Under the pieces are notes generated by a model, which saw only the letters and a program-made list of their open reading frames with translations, was not told the origin of the DNA and did not search any database. Below, piece by piece: positions 17,042 to 27,100 of a stretch of DNA of 64,000 nucleotides (the stretch's first letter is position 1; each line of letters opens with the position of its first letter). Origin of the DNA: Acidihalobacter sp. Lineage in GTDB: Bacteria > Pseudomonadota > Gammaproteobacteria > DSM-5130 > Acidihalobacteraceae. A program made the translations under genes and the position numbers. The stretch spans positions 1 through 64,000 of the forward strand of contig JALUXU010000006.1 in assembly GCA_027013225.1 (NCBI GenBank), in the 5' to 3' direction.

Positions 17042-17951
17042 AACGTTCCAGCGTATTGGCGAAGGCTTGCGCAGACGATATCGCTCCCTCGCCTATTTGA
17101 TTGATGCGTTGCCATAAACGCGCATCCAGGCGCGTACGCCGCTCCAAGAAGGATTCCGCGTGCGCGATTTGGCGGCCAAGATCGCCACAATCGGTCAACG
17201 CTTCAGGAGAGGCGGCGTTGTTTTTCTTGCCTGATTTCGCCTGTAAGGTTTCAATCCGGCGCAAGACGAAATGGTGGACAGGCAGGGGATATTCGCGCAA
17301 CAGCCAGCATTCGAGCATGCTTAGCATCCTCGGATTTTCCACCACATCCGCATGCGCGAAACCATCGAGCCTGCGCTCGGCCTCATCGAGCAGCTCCGGG
17401 TCGTCGGCTTCATCGATGAAGCCTCGCTCCGGGATCGCCGGATGCGGCCACAACAGCATGCGCAGAAAAATGTTGTCGGTCTGGCAGGCGATTTCGTTCC
17501 GCGTCAGAAAATCCCCCAGATCGTGCTGCGCCAAGGCGATGCGATCGCCCCATGCGCCATAGAGGGCGCGCGTGCGCGCGTCGTAGGTTTTCCAGTACAG
17601 CCAGTGGGACAACACGCGGCTGCGCGGCTCGCGCGCGATCACGAGCAAATTGCCCTGCCGTGGTCCGGCGAGCGCCAGCAGCGTTCGCTGGGACACATGC
17701 CCGGCGATGAGGTCGGCGGGATCGGCTTCGATGCGCTCATCGGTCAAAACCGTCGCGCGAATGCCGGGCGCAAGGCTCGTGAAATCATCGAGGCCACAAA
17801 ATTGCGTACGGTCGAGGTAATACGCCGTACGCCGGGGTCGCAATATCTCCTGCAACAACGAGAACACGCGCGTGCCCGCCGCCTTGGGCAGATGCAGGAA
17901 CAACAGAGGACGGTCCAGCGAACGCCGGGTGATGTGATGGCGCCATTTCAA
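17016..17951 (-). CDS. Sulfotransferase family protein (Sulfotransfer_2-like), TTG start
   Basis: A 311-residue protein with the PAPS-binding signature FLHLPKAAGTRVF and a 3'-phosphate motif in VIAREPRSRVLSHWLYW. These match the carbohydrate sulfotransferase family related to eukaryotic 2-O- and chondroitin sulfotransferases. The start is inferred as TTG at 17951: GAGGG lies 7 nt upstream and TTGA overlaps the stop of the preceding GT2 gene. The ATG at 18017 has no ribosome-binding site and would extend 70 nt into that gene. It is the second sulfotransferase of the island. The sugar acceptor is unknown. Confidence 0.78.
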   Translation of the reverse strand: MKWRHHITRRSLDRPLLFLHLPKAAGTRVFSLLQEILRPRRTAYYLDRTQFCGLDDFTSLAPGIRATVLTDERIEADPADLIAGHVSQRTLLALAGPRQGNLLVIAREPRSRVLSHWLYWKTYDARTRALYGAWGDRIALAQHDLGDFLTRNEIACQTDNIFLRMLLWPHPAIPERGFIDEADDPELLDEAERRLDGFAHADVVENPRMLSMLECWLLREYPLPVHHFVLRRIETLQAKSGKKNNAASPEALTDCGDLGRQIAHAESFLERRTRLDARLWQRINQIGEGAISSAQAFANTLERYERLAKII

Positions 17952-18964
17952 TGAGTCGCCCTCTTTTTGCCCCGCCAGCGGCCTTTGGCCGCGCCCGCCA
18001 GCACAGTCGCACGCCATAATGGACTTCGCAGTGGTCGAGGCAAACGGGCAATGGCGTATTTCAGCCCGTGTGTCCGACCCAATGCACTTTCATCGATCTT
18101 CCCGCGCAGTTCTCGCACCAGATCCAGATCGCCCCGCGCGTAAGCAATCTCGAAGGCGGCGAGAAGCCGGGTTTGTATCGATTGCCGGATTTCAGGCCCG
18201 AATCTGGCCAGCGCATCGTCATGGTCGAGAAGAGTTTGCAGCACCTGCGCATCGCCCAGCGCCATGCGCAAATTATCGCCGGAGAAATTTCGCGCGTGCT
18301 TGCGGATGCCCACCAGGGGGCGCCACAAAACGCCTATTGGTGGAGCATCGGCAAGCCGCAAAGCGGTGGCGAAATCACAGCCGACGATCCTGCCCACGCG
18401 CTCGTCCCAACCGCCGGCGGCGAGAAAGCGCTTGCGGTCGGCCATCATGCATGAGGGGAAAAACGGTTGATAATGAAGCAGGCGGGTAACGAAAGACCGC
18501 TCCAGACAGCCATGCTCGCCTTCCAGCAGGCGCAATTCGCTCCAGAAACCTTCGGGCGCACGCTGGAATTTCGACTCGGATTGCCACACGCCATTGCGGA
18601 CTTCGCAAAAATCTGAATAGGCGACTGTCGCGTTGGGCAACAAATTCCAGAAATGGAGCATTTCCTGAAGAAATTCCGGCTTCCAGAGGTCGTCGCTGTC
18701 GCAATAGGCGACCAGATCGCCACGCGCTTGTTCCAGACCGACGTTCTTGGCCGCCATGTCGCCGGAATTTTCGATCTCCACCACCCTAATCCGATCCGCA
18801 TATTGCGCCAGAACCTCGGGCGTCGCGTCCGTGCTGCCGTCATTGACGACGATGATCTCAGCGGGCTTGCGGGTCTGGTTCAAGATCCTGTCCAGAGTCT
18901 CGCCGATCATATCTGCCCGATTGTAGGCAGTAACGACTACGCTGACACGAAGTTCATACCGCAT
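17948..18964 (-). CDS. Glycosyltransferase family 2 (GT-A)
   Basis: A 338-residue classic GT2 transferase: VSVVVTAYNRADMIGETLD, IIVVNDGSTD, and LVAYCDSDDLWKPEF carrying the DSDD metal site. It differs from the three other GT2 proteins in the cluster, which have an NND motif, so it probably uses another donor. The start is uncertain: ATG 18964 lacks a good ribosome-binding site, TTG 18970 is placed 8 nt after AAGGA, and ATG 19006 is also in frame. The stop overlaps the sulfotransferase TTG start. Confidence 0.85.
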   Translation of the reverse strand: MRYELRVSVVVTAYNRADMIGETLDRILNQTRKPAEIIVVNDGSTDATPEVLAQYADRIRVVEIENSGDMAAKNVGLEQARGDLVAYCDSDDLWKPEFLQEMLHFWNLLPNATVAYSDFCEVRNGVWQSESKFQRAPEGFWSELRLLEGEHGCLERSFVTRLLHYQPFFPSCMMADRKRFLAAGGWDERVGRIVGCDFATALRLADAPPIGVLWRPLVGIRKHARNFSGDNLRMALGDAQVLQTLLDHDDALARFGPEIRQSIQTRLLAAFEIAYARGDLDLVRELRGKIDESALGRTHGLKYAIARLPRPLRSPLWRATVLAGAAKGRWRGKKRATH

Positions 18965-19087
18965 GATCAACCACGTTTTCCTTTGATGACAGAAGCATGG
19001 GCGCAATAATCCGCAAATCAGGGCAGGCTTTGTCTAAGGGAAAATCCGGCAGGATCCCGAAATAAGCGTTTTGGATACACCGAGTCA

Positions 19088-20167
19088 TCATGTCCTCTCT
19101 CTTTGAAAGCGCGGCAGCAATCGGTAAACCATGTGTTCAATCGCGAGATGCCAGGATTTTTTCCGTCTTTCCGTAAAATGCGCGATCACCGCGACCAGCA
19201 CTGGCACCACACCGAATACCAGCAGGCGGGTCTGCCAGGTATGGCTCGACCAGGGGGAGACGGCAGCGAAAAATTGCGAAAGCGGCATGTGGAACAGATA
19301 CAAGGTCAGCGTCATACCCGCCAGCCAGCGAATCGTCCGCTCCATCCGCACCAATGCCGGTTCGAACACGTGTCCCATGGCCGTGAACCCCAATAGGTTG
19401 AGAAAGAAGAACAGCCCGATCAGGTAATCTTCAATCAAGGGCGGACGGCCAAGCCAGTTGGGGTGAATCGGCCGGCCGTAACGGTGCGCATACCATTCGT
19501 AGGCGACCCATAGCACCAGCGACATCAGCCACAAGCCGATGCCCACGCCGAATTTTATGAAACCGCCCTTGCTGATTCGGTACGCCGCGACACCCAGCAG
19601 CCAAATGGGCAGGAGCGCGACGATCTTCGGCCCCATGATCAATAACATCGCAACCACGGTCCAATACTTCCAGCGGCGGGGAGCGAACAGCAGCGCTCCG
19701 AAAACGAGGTAATACCACACCTCGAACCCCAGCGACCAGTAAGGAAAATCCGATCCCGGTGGCATGTTGTTCCACCACAGCTGATTGGTGAAAGTCAGCG
19801 CCTGAATCAACTGCAGCCACCGATCGTCCCAGACATAATGCCAACCGGGGTTGTACAACCCCGGTTGGACAGAGCGGCCGATGGCGTCGAGCAAAAAAGT
19901 GACCGCCAGGGCGGGAATGGCGACGGAATAAATGCGCGCGGCGCGGCTGATGAAATACTGGGTGCCGGATTGTTCACGGGTATCGGCCACATAGGCAATA
20001 ACGAAACCGGACAAAACGAAAAACACATCGACGGCTTCCGGTCCGAACGGACCCATTTGCCAGAACAGGCCGCCACTCAGGCGCTGCCCTGACACATGGC
20101 CGACGAATACCACGAAGGCGGCGAAAAAACGCACGCCGTCCAGATAGATAGAAGTCGAACGGTTCAT
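19088..20167 (-). CDS. Acyltransferase 3 family membrane protein
   Basis: A 359-residue polytopic membrane protein of the OafA-like acyltransferase family. Features are IYLDGVRFFAAFVVFVGHV with the conserved His, VDVFFVLSGFVIAYV, and later SLGFEVWYYLVFG. The start at 20167 follows a G-rich ribosome-binding site and begins MNRSTS; the frame to 20197 is not needed. It is the first gene of the minus-strand island, so the main promoter should lie in 20168-20318, although no convincing box was found. It probably acylates a sugar of the glycan. Confidence 0.87.
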   Translation of the reverse strand: MNRSTSIYLDGVRFFAAFVVFVGHVSGQRLSGGLFWQMGPFGPEAVDVFFVLSGFVIAYVADTREQSGTQYFISRAARIYSVAIPALAVTFLLDAIGRSVQPGLYNPGWHYVWDDRWLQLIQALTFTNQLWWNNMPPGSDFPYWSLGFEVWYYLVFGALLFAPRRWKYWTVVAMLLIMGPKIVALLPIWLLGVAAYRISKGGFIKFGVGIGLWLMSLVLWVAYEWYAHRYGRPIHPNWLGRPPLIEDYLIGLFFFLNLLGFTAMGHVFEPALVRMERTIRWLAGMTLTLYLFHMPLSQFFAAVSPWSSHTWQTRLLVFGVVPVLVAVIAHFTERRKKSWHLAIEHMVYRLLPRFQRERT

Positions 20168-20318
20168 GCATCCCCCCCTATGGATCGTCGTAAGCAATCT
20201 CTCCTATCAAGAACGTCGTACTTCTCAATCATCAGCCCGCCATTTCCATGATCCGGTCCCTTCTTTGATCATAGCCCATGTTTTGTGTAATTGATATTCA
20301 GAGCCTCTTCCAATGGAC

Positions 20319-20894
20319 AAATGGGCCTGAAGGGCGGGCGTGATTCCAGCGAAAAGTGAGCCTGAAGGGGCGGGTTTGGGGATCATTGGAGGATGATTCG
20401 TGATGCTCAAGACCCAAGGGCTCCAGACGCTGGAGCAAATCCGCGCCTTCCTCGACGGTGCGCCACCCCTCGTCTTCGATGCCCCCGCCCGAGACGACCT
20501 CTACGACTGGATCGCCAATGAACTGAGGCGGTTCCGTTACCATCGCCTAGGTAAGGCCGACAAGGGCCTTGTCCGGCGCTATCGGGAGAAGGTCGCGGCC
20601 TCTCCAGAGCCCAGACCACCCGCCTGATGATGACAAGGGGCGCGCCCGAAAACGCTACCGCTATGAGCAGATGATGACTCCCTACGAGAAGCTCAAATCA
20701 CTGCCCAATGCCTCTGCCTACCTCAAACCGGGCGTCACCTTCGAGGCGCTCGATGACATCGCCTATGCCATGAGCGACAATGAGGCCGCCCAGCGCCTCA
20801 ACGAGGCGCGGGCCGAACTGTTCCGTTACATCAACAAGGCCCAAAACACTGCCGCCTGAAGGGGCTCAATCACCCCGCTCCTTCAGGCTCATTT
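20319..20894. mobile_element. Internally deleted insertion sequence (ISNCY/IS481-like) with inverted ends
   Basis: A left copy AAGTGAGCCTGAAGGGGCGGG (20354-20374) matches the reverse complement of 20874-20894 at 19 of 21 positions. A further direct copy lies 35 nt outside at 20319-20338 (AAATGGGCCTGAAGGGCGGG). Between them are only the two ends of one transposase (20400-20859), with the middle gone. The element is therefore non-autonomous. No target-site duplication could be assigned. It sits between the glycan island and recC, divergent from the first and upstream of the second. Confidence 0.7.
20400..20859 (+). pseudogene. Transposase remnant, N- and C-terminal ends only
   Basis: The first part (20400-20600) encodes a typical N-terminus of integrase-fold IS transposases: LQTLEQIRAFLDG, then RRFRYHRLGKADKGLVRRY. 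It should continue as GLSRAQTTRL, but that stretch lies in another frame, so one base has been gained or lost near 20597. The second part (about 20630-20859) is the usual C-terminus, KRYRYEQMMTPYEKLKSL, then KPGVTFEALDDIAYAMSD. The whole central DDE region, several hundred codons in intact relatives, is missing, with the junction near 20628. It cannot encode an active enzyme. Confidence 0.75.
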
Positions 20895-20993
20895 CTGGAT
20901 TGGAAAGGACTTTCAGACCCAGTTGCCGTCTTGATGAGACCCGGAATGAATTCAGATTCGATAGAATGACCGCAAACGATTGCAAGAGACATC

Positions 20994-23900
20994 ATGAACC
21001 ACTACTTCTTCATCCACACGGGCAACCGCACCGAAGATTTGTTTGTTGGTGTGTCAAAGCTGATCGAGGCGGACCGCCGCCCTTTTCAACGGCTGACATT
21101 CCTGATCCAAGGCCGCGGGATGGAGCGTTGGATGCAGCAGCGGCTCAGCGATCACTTTGGCGTGTGGATGAGCAGCGAGTTTCCGTTCCCTCAGGCCTTC
21201 TTTGACGAGCTGGCCGGCGGCCTGGATACACAACTCAATAGCGATCATCTCAAACGAGAGACTGTTCGTTGGAAGATAGAGGCGTTTTTGCGCACGCCGA
21301 CATTTGCCGAAGACCCTTTGCTAAAACCCCTGCTTGGCGGAGAAGGCAGCGACAAGCGTCGTTTTCAGCTGGCCGAGCAGATAGCCAATCTGTTTGACCA
21401 GTATCAGATTTTCCGCCCACATTGGCTGGATAAGTGGTTGCAGGGCGAGTCGGTCAGCGATCATCCCCATGAGCGCTGGCAGATGCGTCTGTGGCAGGCG
21501 CTGGATTTGTCACCTCATCGTGGCCAGCTATGGCGGAGGCTGATCGAAGCGCTGGAGTCTCAAAGCCAGATCAATGGGTTGCCAGACCAGGTATTTGCCT
21601 TTGGTATCAGCTTTATGCCGCCGATGATGCTGCAGGCGCTGCAGGCATTGAGCCGGCACACGGCTGTGCATCTTTTTACGCTATCGCCCAGCGAGGATTT
21701 TTGGGCCGACTTGCCCAGCCGCAGACAACAGCTGCAGCAAATCCTGCAAAGTGTGGATACTGAAAAAACCCGGTACAACACGGAGCTCAGCAGGTTGGAG
21801 ACAGCGTTTCATCCTCTGTTGCTGGCTTTGGGACGGCAAGGGGCGCATTTCCAACACCTGATGCTGGAGGCGGATGGGAAAGTGTACGGCCGCATGGCGT
21901 ATTTCACCGCGCCGGCTGAGAATACTCTGCTGGCCCAGCTACAGTGCGATCTGCTGCATAATCAGACGCCCTCTGAAAAAGCGGATTTGAGCGAGTTGAC
22001 GCCCAATATCCATTTCCACCGCTGCCATACCCCTCTGCGGGAAGTGGAAGTGCTGCGGGATCGCGTTCTTACCCTACTGGAAGAAAACCCCGAACTCTCA
22101 CCCAATGACATTGTGGTGATGAGCCCGGATCTTGGCGTGTACGCGCCCTTTATCGAAACCCTGTTTGCGGACATTCCGCACACCATAGCGGATCGCAGTA
22201 CACAACACGAGGCACCTGCTCTTACGTTGCTGAACGACTGGTTGACGCTGCTGCAAGGACGGCTGGACTGGGACGAAGTGTTTGGTTTTCTCTATCAGCC
22301 GGAGGTGCAAAAACGCCTACATCTAAATCCACAGCAGTTGGAGTACCTGTATGAGGTGCTGATCGAACAAGGCCAGATCCGCTGGGGCCTGTCAGGTGAT
22401 GAACACCGCAATCACTGGCACGATGGCATCAAGCGGGTGCTGCTGGGCGCCGTGATGCTGGCACCGGATGCCTTGTGGCAGGATCAGGCGCCGGTGACGG
22501 CCTTGGAAGGCCGAGCCATCTGTCAGCTCACTCCTATTCTGCAGCTATTCGAACAGATTGAAAAATGGAGGCAACTCGATCGCAAAGGCCAGACGGCGGC
22601 GGCATGGGCCGAACACCTGAGCAGGTTGAGCGATTTTTTCTATGGCGAATCCGCTGATCGCCTGGTGCTGGATGAGGCCTGTGCGGCGCTGATTGATGAG
22701 GCGTCCCCAACGAATGATACGCCGATCTCACTGCAGACCTTTTCTGCCTGGGCTCAGTCGCTGGGTGCGGAGCGGCGCAGCAGCGCGGGTTTTCTGTCCC
22801 GTGGCATGACCTTCTGCGATCTTTTGCCGATGCGCTCCATTCCGGTGAAGGTGGCTTTTCTGTTGGGCATGAACGACCGCAGCTATCCTCGTCCACGCGC
22901 CACATCCGACTTCGACCTGATGCAGACGAAATTTTATATCGGTGATCGTGACCTGCGCGCAGAAGACCGTTACACCTTTCTGGAACTGTTGCTTAGCGTA
23001 CGGCATCGGCTGGAAATCCTCTGGCAAGGCTTGAGCGCAGACAAAAATGAACTCCAACCGCCGGCTCAGGTGGTGCTGGAACTGATGGATGTGCTCGCCC
23101 GGCATTACGTTGAGGATCTTGAGCCGCTGATCTCCGTACATCGATCACATCCATTCCACACCGCCTACTTCACGGCAGACAGCTCCCTGCGGGGGCGCTG
23201 GCCTCAGGATTACGCTATCTGCCAAGCGCTGCATTCGGCGGACAAAACCCTAACGCCCGTGTGGCAACAACGTCTCACCCTGCCTGAGAAGCAACTAACG
23301 GTAGAAATTTTGGCCGAGGCGCTCAACGACCCGATCATCTGGGCTTTACAGCAGGCCGGGGTGGTGGTGCCGAAGATGGATTCCCCGCCTTCACCACGTG
23401 AGAAACTTTCCATCAATGGCTTGGACAGTTGGTATCTGCGCGAGGCCATCAAAAGCGATGTGCCCGATGAAAAACTTTTGAAGGTGTTGCCACGCTGGCA
23501 GGCCGAGGGCCGCTGGCCGATGTTTGGCCAATCCGAGCAAGTGGCGCGTGACAGCGCCAGGATGGTTGAGCGCATAGGGCAGCTGATCAAGGACAAAGCG
23601 CTCCCCGAGATGGGCAACGCTGTTGAGCAAACTACACTGACCCGCCAAGTAGGAGACTGGACACTCACCCATACTTTCAAGGAACTGCATGAGAATGGAC
23701 AGGTGATCTTCCATCCCCATCAGCTCAAAGGCAAACACCGGCTGCGAATTTGGCTGAGTCATCTGCTGCTCAATATCCACGATGCCGGTCTCACCAGCTG
23801 GGTGGGATATCAGGAAAAAAAGCACAACACCTCGACCTATTACCCTGCCCTTTGGCAACTCAAGCCGCTGGAGCAGGCAGAAGCCATGAAACAACTGGCC

Positions 23901-24197
23901 CAATGGCTGCTCCATTTTGAGCAGGTGCTGCAGGCTCCGCCTCTGTGGCATGCCGACTGGATGGCCAAGTGGCTCAAGGACAAAGAGGGGTATACCAAAG
24001 ACGATTGGTTTAAAGCCGGCACATTGGCTTGCGGTTTGCGACCAGCGGGTTATCAGGGGGCTGAGCCCGATGCCACTTGGCTGCATTATGTGCGGCATCT
24101 CGACGAGGACGCTCTTCAGCAGTTGCTGGATCAGGCTTATAGACAGCTCTTGCCCCAGATTCGGTTCTGGCGGGCCAATCAGGAACTCCACACATGA
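20994..24197 (+). CDS. recC: Exodeoxyribonuclease V subunit gamma (RecC)
   Basis: A 1067-residue RecC (E. coli 1122), the Chi-recognition and wedge subunit of the RecBCD helicase-nuclease that resects double-strand breaks. It begins with the typical HYFFIHTGNRTEDL, and FLIQGRGMERWMQQ is the conserved N-terminal helicase-like motif. RecC carries an inactivated helicase fold, so the absence of a Walker A motif is expected. Its TGA overlaps the recB ATG by 4 nt. The gene starts 100 nt after the transposon remnant, so part of its promoter region may be derived from the insertion. Confidence 0.93.
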   Translation: MNHYFFIHTGNRTEDLFVGVSKLIEADRRPFQRLTFLIQGRGMERWMQQRLSDHFGVWMSSEFPFPQAFFDELAGGLDTQLNSDHLKRETVRWKIEAFLRTPTFAEDPLLKPLLGGEGSDKRRFQLAEQIANLFDQYQIFRPHWLDKWLQGESVSDHPHERWQMRLWQALDLSPHRGQLWRRLIEALESQSQINGLPDQVFAFGISFMPPMMLQALQALSRHTAVHLFTLSPSEDFWADLPSRRQQLQQILQSVDTEKTRYNTELSRLETAFHPLLLALGRQGAHFQHLMLEADGKVYGRMAYFTAPAENTLLAQLQCDLLHNQTPSEKADLSELTPNIHFHRCHTPLREVEVLRDRVLTLLEENPELSPNDIVVMSPDLGVYAPFIETLFADIPHTIADRSTQHEAPALTLLNDWLTLLQGRLDWDEVFGFLYQPEVQKRLHLNPQQLEYLYEVLIEQGQIRWGLSGDEHRNHWHDGIKRVLLGAVMLAPDALWQDQAPVTALEGRAICQLTPILQLFEQIEKWRQLDRKGQTAAAWAEHLSRLSDFFYGESADRLVLDEACAALIDEASPTNDTPISLQTFSAWAQSLGAERRSSAGFLSRGMTFCDLLPMRSIPVKVAFLLGMNDRSYPRPRATSDFDLMQTKFYIGDRDLRAEDRYTFLELLLSVRHRLEILWQGLSADKNELQPPAQVVLELMDVLARHYVEDLEPLISVHRSHPFHTAYFTADSSLRGRWPQDYAICQALHSADKTLTPVWQQRLTLPEKQLTVEILAEALNDPIIWALQQAGVVVPKMDSPPSPREKLSINGLDSWYLREAIKSDVPDEKLLKVLPRWQAEGRWPMFGQSEQVARDSARMVERIGQLIKDKALPEMGNAVEQTTLTRQVGDWTLTHTFKELHENGQVIFHPHQLKGKHRLRIWLSHLLLNIHDAGLTSWVGYQEKKHNTSTYYPALWQLKPLEQAEAMKQLAQWLLHFEQVLQAPPLWHADWMAKWLKDKEGYTKDDWFKAGTLACGLRPAGYQGAEPDATWLHYVRHLDEDALQQLLDQAYRQLLPQIRFWRANQELHT

Positions 24198-27100
24198 GCT
24201 ACCCGCCTTTTGATCTCTACGCCGATTCTCTTGAGCAGGGCGTGCATGCCATCGAAGCCAGCGCCGGCACGGGCAAGACCTACACCCTGACTCAACTGGT
24301 GGTGCGACTGGTGGTGGAAAATCAGGTACCCATCGACAAGATCCTGACTGTCACCTTCACCCGCGCCGCGGCAGCGGAATTGCGCGAACGTGTCTTTGAG
24401 CGCTTGAGCGAGGTGCTGCAGATCCTGGAAGGCCGGCCCGCGAAGGATGTGTCTCTCGATGCTTGGCTGAACAGCTTGCCCGACAAGGAAGACATCAGAC
24501 GCTCCATTCTGCAGGCTCGCCTGATGCTGGATCAGGCCCCCATCCATACCATTGACGCCTTCGCCATACAGGTGGCCAGGGAGCATGCCCTGGCGCTGGG
24601 CATGCCCGCGGATGCCGCCTTGCTCGAGGATGCCGAACGGCTGGATCAGCAACAGGTGGATAGCCTTTGGCATGAGGTTTCAGACCTGCCGCCAGCGCTA
24701 TCCCGGGCCATCTTGAGCTGCTGGCCCTCGCCGGATCATCTGTATGAGCGCTTTAAGGAATTGGGCGCTCAGGCGGTGTTTGACAAGACGCTTGTCGGCT
24801 GGAAAACCCTGCGTCAACAGCGCAAGCCTATTGAGGAAAAATGGCCGGCCGAGCGATTAAAAGCCATTTACAAAGACTTGGATGAGCATGCACGCAAAGG
24901 ATGTCAGTCAAGAAGCTTGAATAAATGCGTCCGCATGATTCTGAACCCACTCAGTGGGGGGCAATTGCCTCGACTGGAAGACAAAGGATTGGTCGAATAC
25001 CTCAAAGCCAGTTTGAAGAAAGACAGCGCTTATGAAAAACTGCCCGAATCTCTGCGTGAATCGCTACATGCGCTGGATACGGACCTTCAGCGGCTTCCCA
25101 AAGAAGAGGCAGTGGCTCAAGGTTGGTTTGAAAACGCCTATGAGCGATGGCAGCAAAAGCGCCAGCATCAGCTGCGTCAACTGGGGCTTTTCACCTACGA
25201 TAGCCTCAAGCATCATCTGGCCGAAGCAGTCAGCCAGCAGCCCGAGTTATGCCGGCAGCTGCGCCAGCAGTATGAGGCATGCCTGATCGATGAGTTTCAA
25301 GACACCGATCCAGATCAGTGGACGCTGTTCAGCCGCGTGTTCGGCGGCAGTGATCAGCACCGCCTGTTTTTGATCGGCGACCCCAAACAAGCCATCTATG
25401 GCTTTCGCGGCGCCAATCTACTCACCTATTTCAAGGCCGTCGGCAGCGCGCATCACCATCACACCCTGGATACCAATTACCGCTCACATCCCAATGTCGT
25501 CGAGGGTTTCAACCAGCTGTTCGCCGACCAGGATGAGACACCCACCTTTATGGACGAGCAGTGCCGATATCAGACCGTCAAGGGCGGAAAATCCTGCGAC
25601 GATATCGCCTTCACACTGGCTGGCAGACCTTTCGAAAACATCCGCATTGTTCAAGCACGGATAATCGGCGACAAAGATGAAGACACCCTGAGACAACTGG
25701 CTCGGGATGTTGTGTGGGTGTTGCGCGATGGACAACTGGGCGGAGCTCGGCCTCATGCCGTCAAGCCGGCTGACATCGCCATTCTGGTCAAGAGCAATAA
25801 TGATGCCCTGGCTGTCCAACGCAGCTTGCGGCGGGTCGGGGTGCCCAGCGTGCTCACCAGCCGTACCAGCGTATGGTCGAGCGACAGCGCCACCGGGCTA
25901 CTGCAGCTGATGCAAGCCATTCTGAACCCGAGGCAAGCCCAAACCCTGCGCAGCGTGTTGATCTCCCCATTTTTCCAGTATTCACTCAAAGACCTGGGGG
26001 ACGAGGCTGTATATAACGCGGCGCAATTGCAGATGAGCGAGGCGCTGCAACGCTGGGAACAAAAAGGCCTGCTGGCCGCTTTGCTGTATGTGTTCGAAAA
26101 AAGCGCCGCCTGGGTTCAACTGGCCAAGCTGCCGGACGGCGACCGGCGTATTGCCGACACCCGGCACCTGCTGGAATTGCTGCATCAACAAGCTCATCAA
26201 CAAAACCTCTCGCCCCAGGCTTTGCTGCGCTGGGCGCTGCAGCGCCATCAGGGACAAGCGGCTGAAGGTCATGCCCTGCGGCTGGAAAAGGACGAAGATG
26301 CGGTAGAGATCGTCACCATGCATAGCGCCAAGGGGCTGGAGTATCCCATCGTTTTCGTCTATGGCGCTTGGCGGGGAGAGAGCGTGGACAGCAAAAGCTA
26401 TCCTCTCGGCATTCCCACCCCCGAAGGCACACGGGCCAGCTTCGATAAAAAAGACAAGGAGGCTTTAAAAACCCAGGCCAGGCAGGAACTGCGCCGCCTC
26501 TTCTATGTGGCCTGTACCCGCGCCATCAGCCACTTGACAATCTACTGGCCGGATGCGGGGGAAGTGGAAAAGGGCAAATCCTTTACTGACGCCCTCAATG
26601 GCATCCTCCGCCCCCGGCTGGATGTCTTAAGGAACTCACCCGTTTTTGTTTTTGAAGACTATGCCAATGAATCGCCGCCCCAATGGAAAGAACAAGCCAG
26701 CCCGCCTGAGCTCGTGCCGCCTGCGGAGATTGACTGGACGTGTATACGCGAGCGCAGCCGCGTGCTCACCAGCTACAGTGGATTGACGCGCCATTCTTTC
26801 TCGACAGACACTCCTTTTGCGCGCTGGCAGGAGGAGGCGGTAGCGGATCAGTCCGCTTCGACAGAAAGCCCTCAAGACGCCCTGCCCGCCAGCGCCGCTT
26901 TTGGCAAGCTGGTGCATGACTTTCTGGAACGCTGCAACTTTTCCCGGCCGGACTGGTCACGCCTGAAAAACCGCTGGAAGAACTTTCCCCGCGGCGGTGA
27001 GGAAAACTGGGCCGATCTGAAGCGGCTGATCACCCACACGCTGGCGGCCGACTGCCGTCCCTTTAAGCTGCAATCGCTACGCCCTGAACAGATTTACCGG

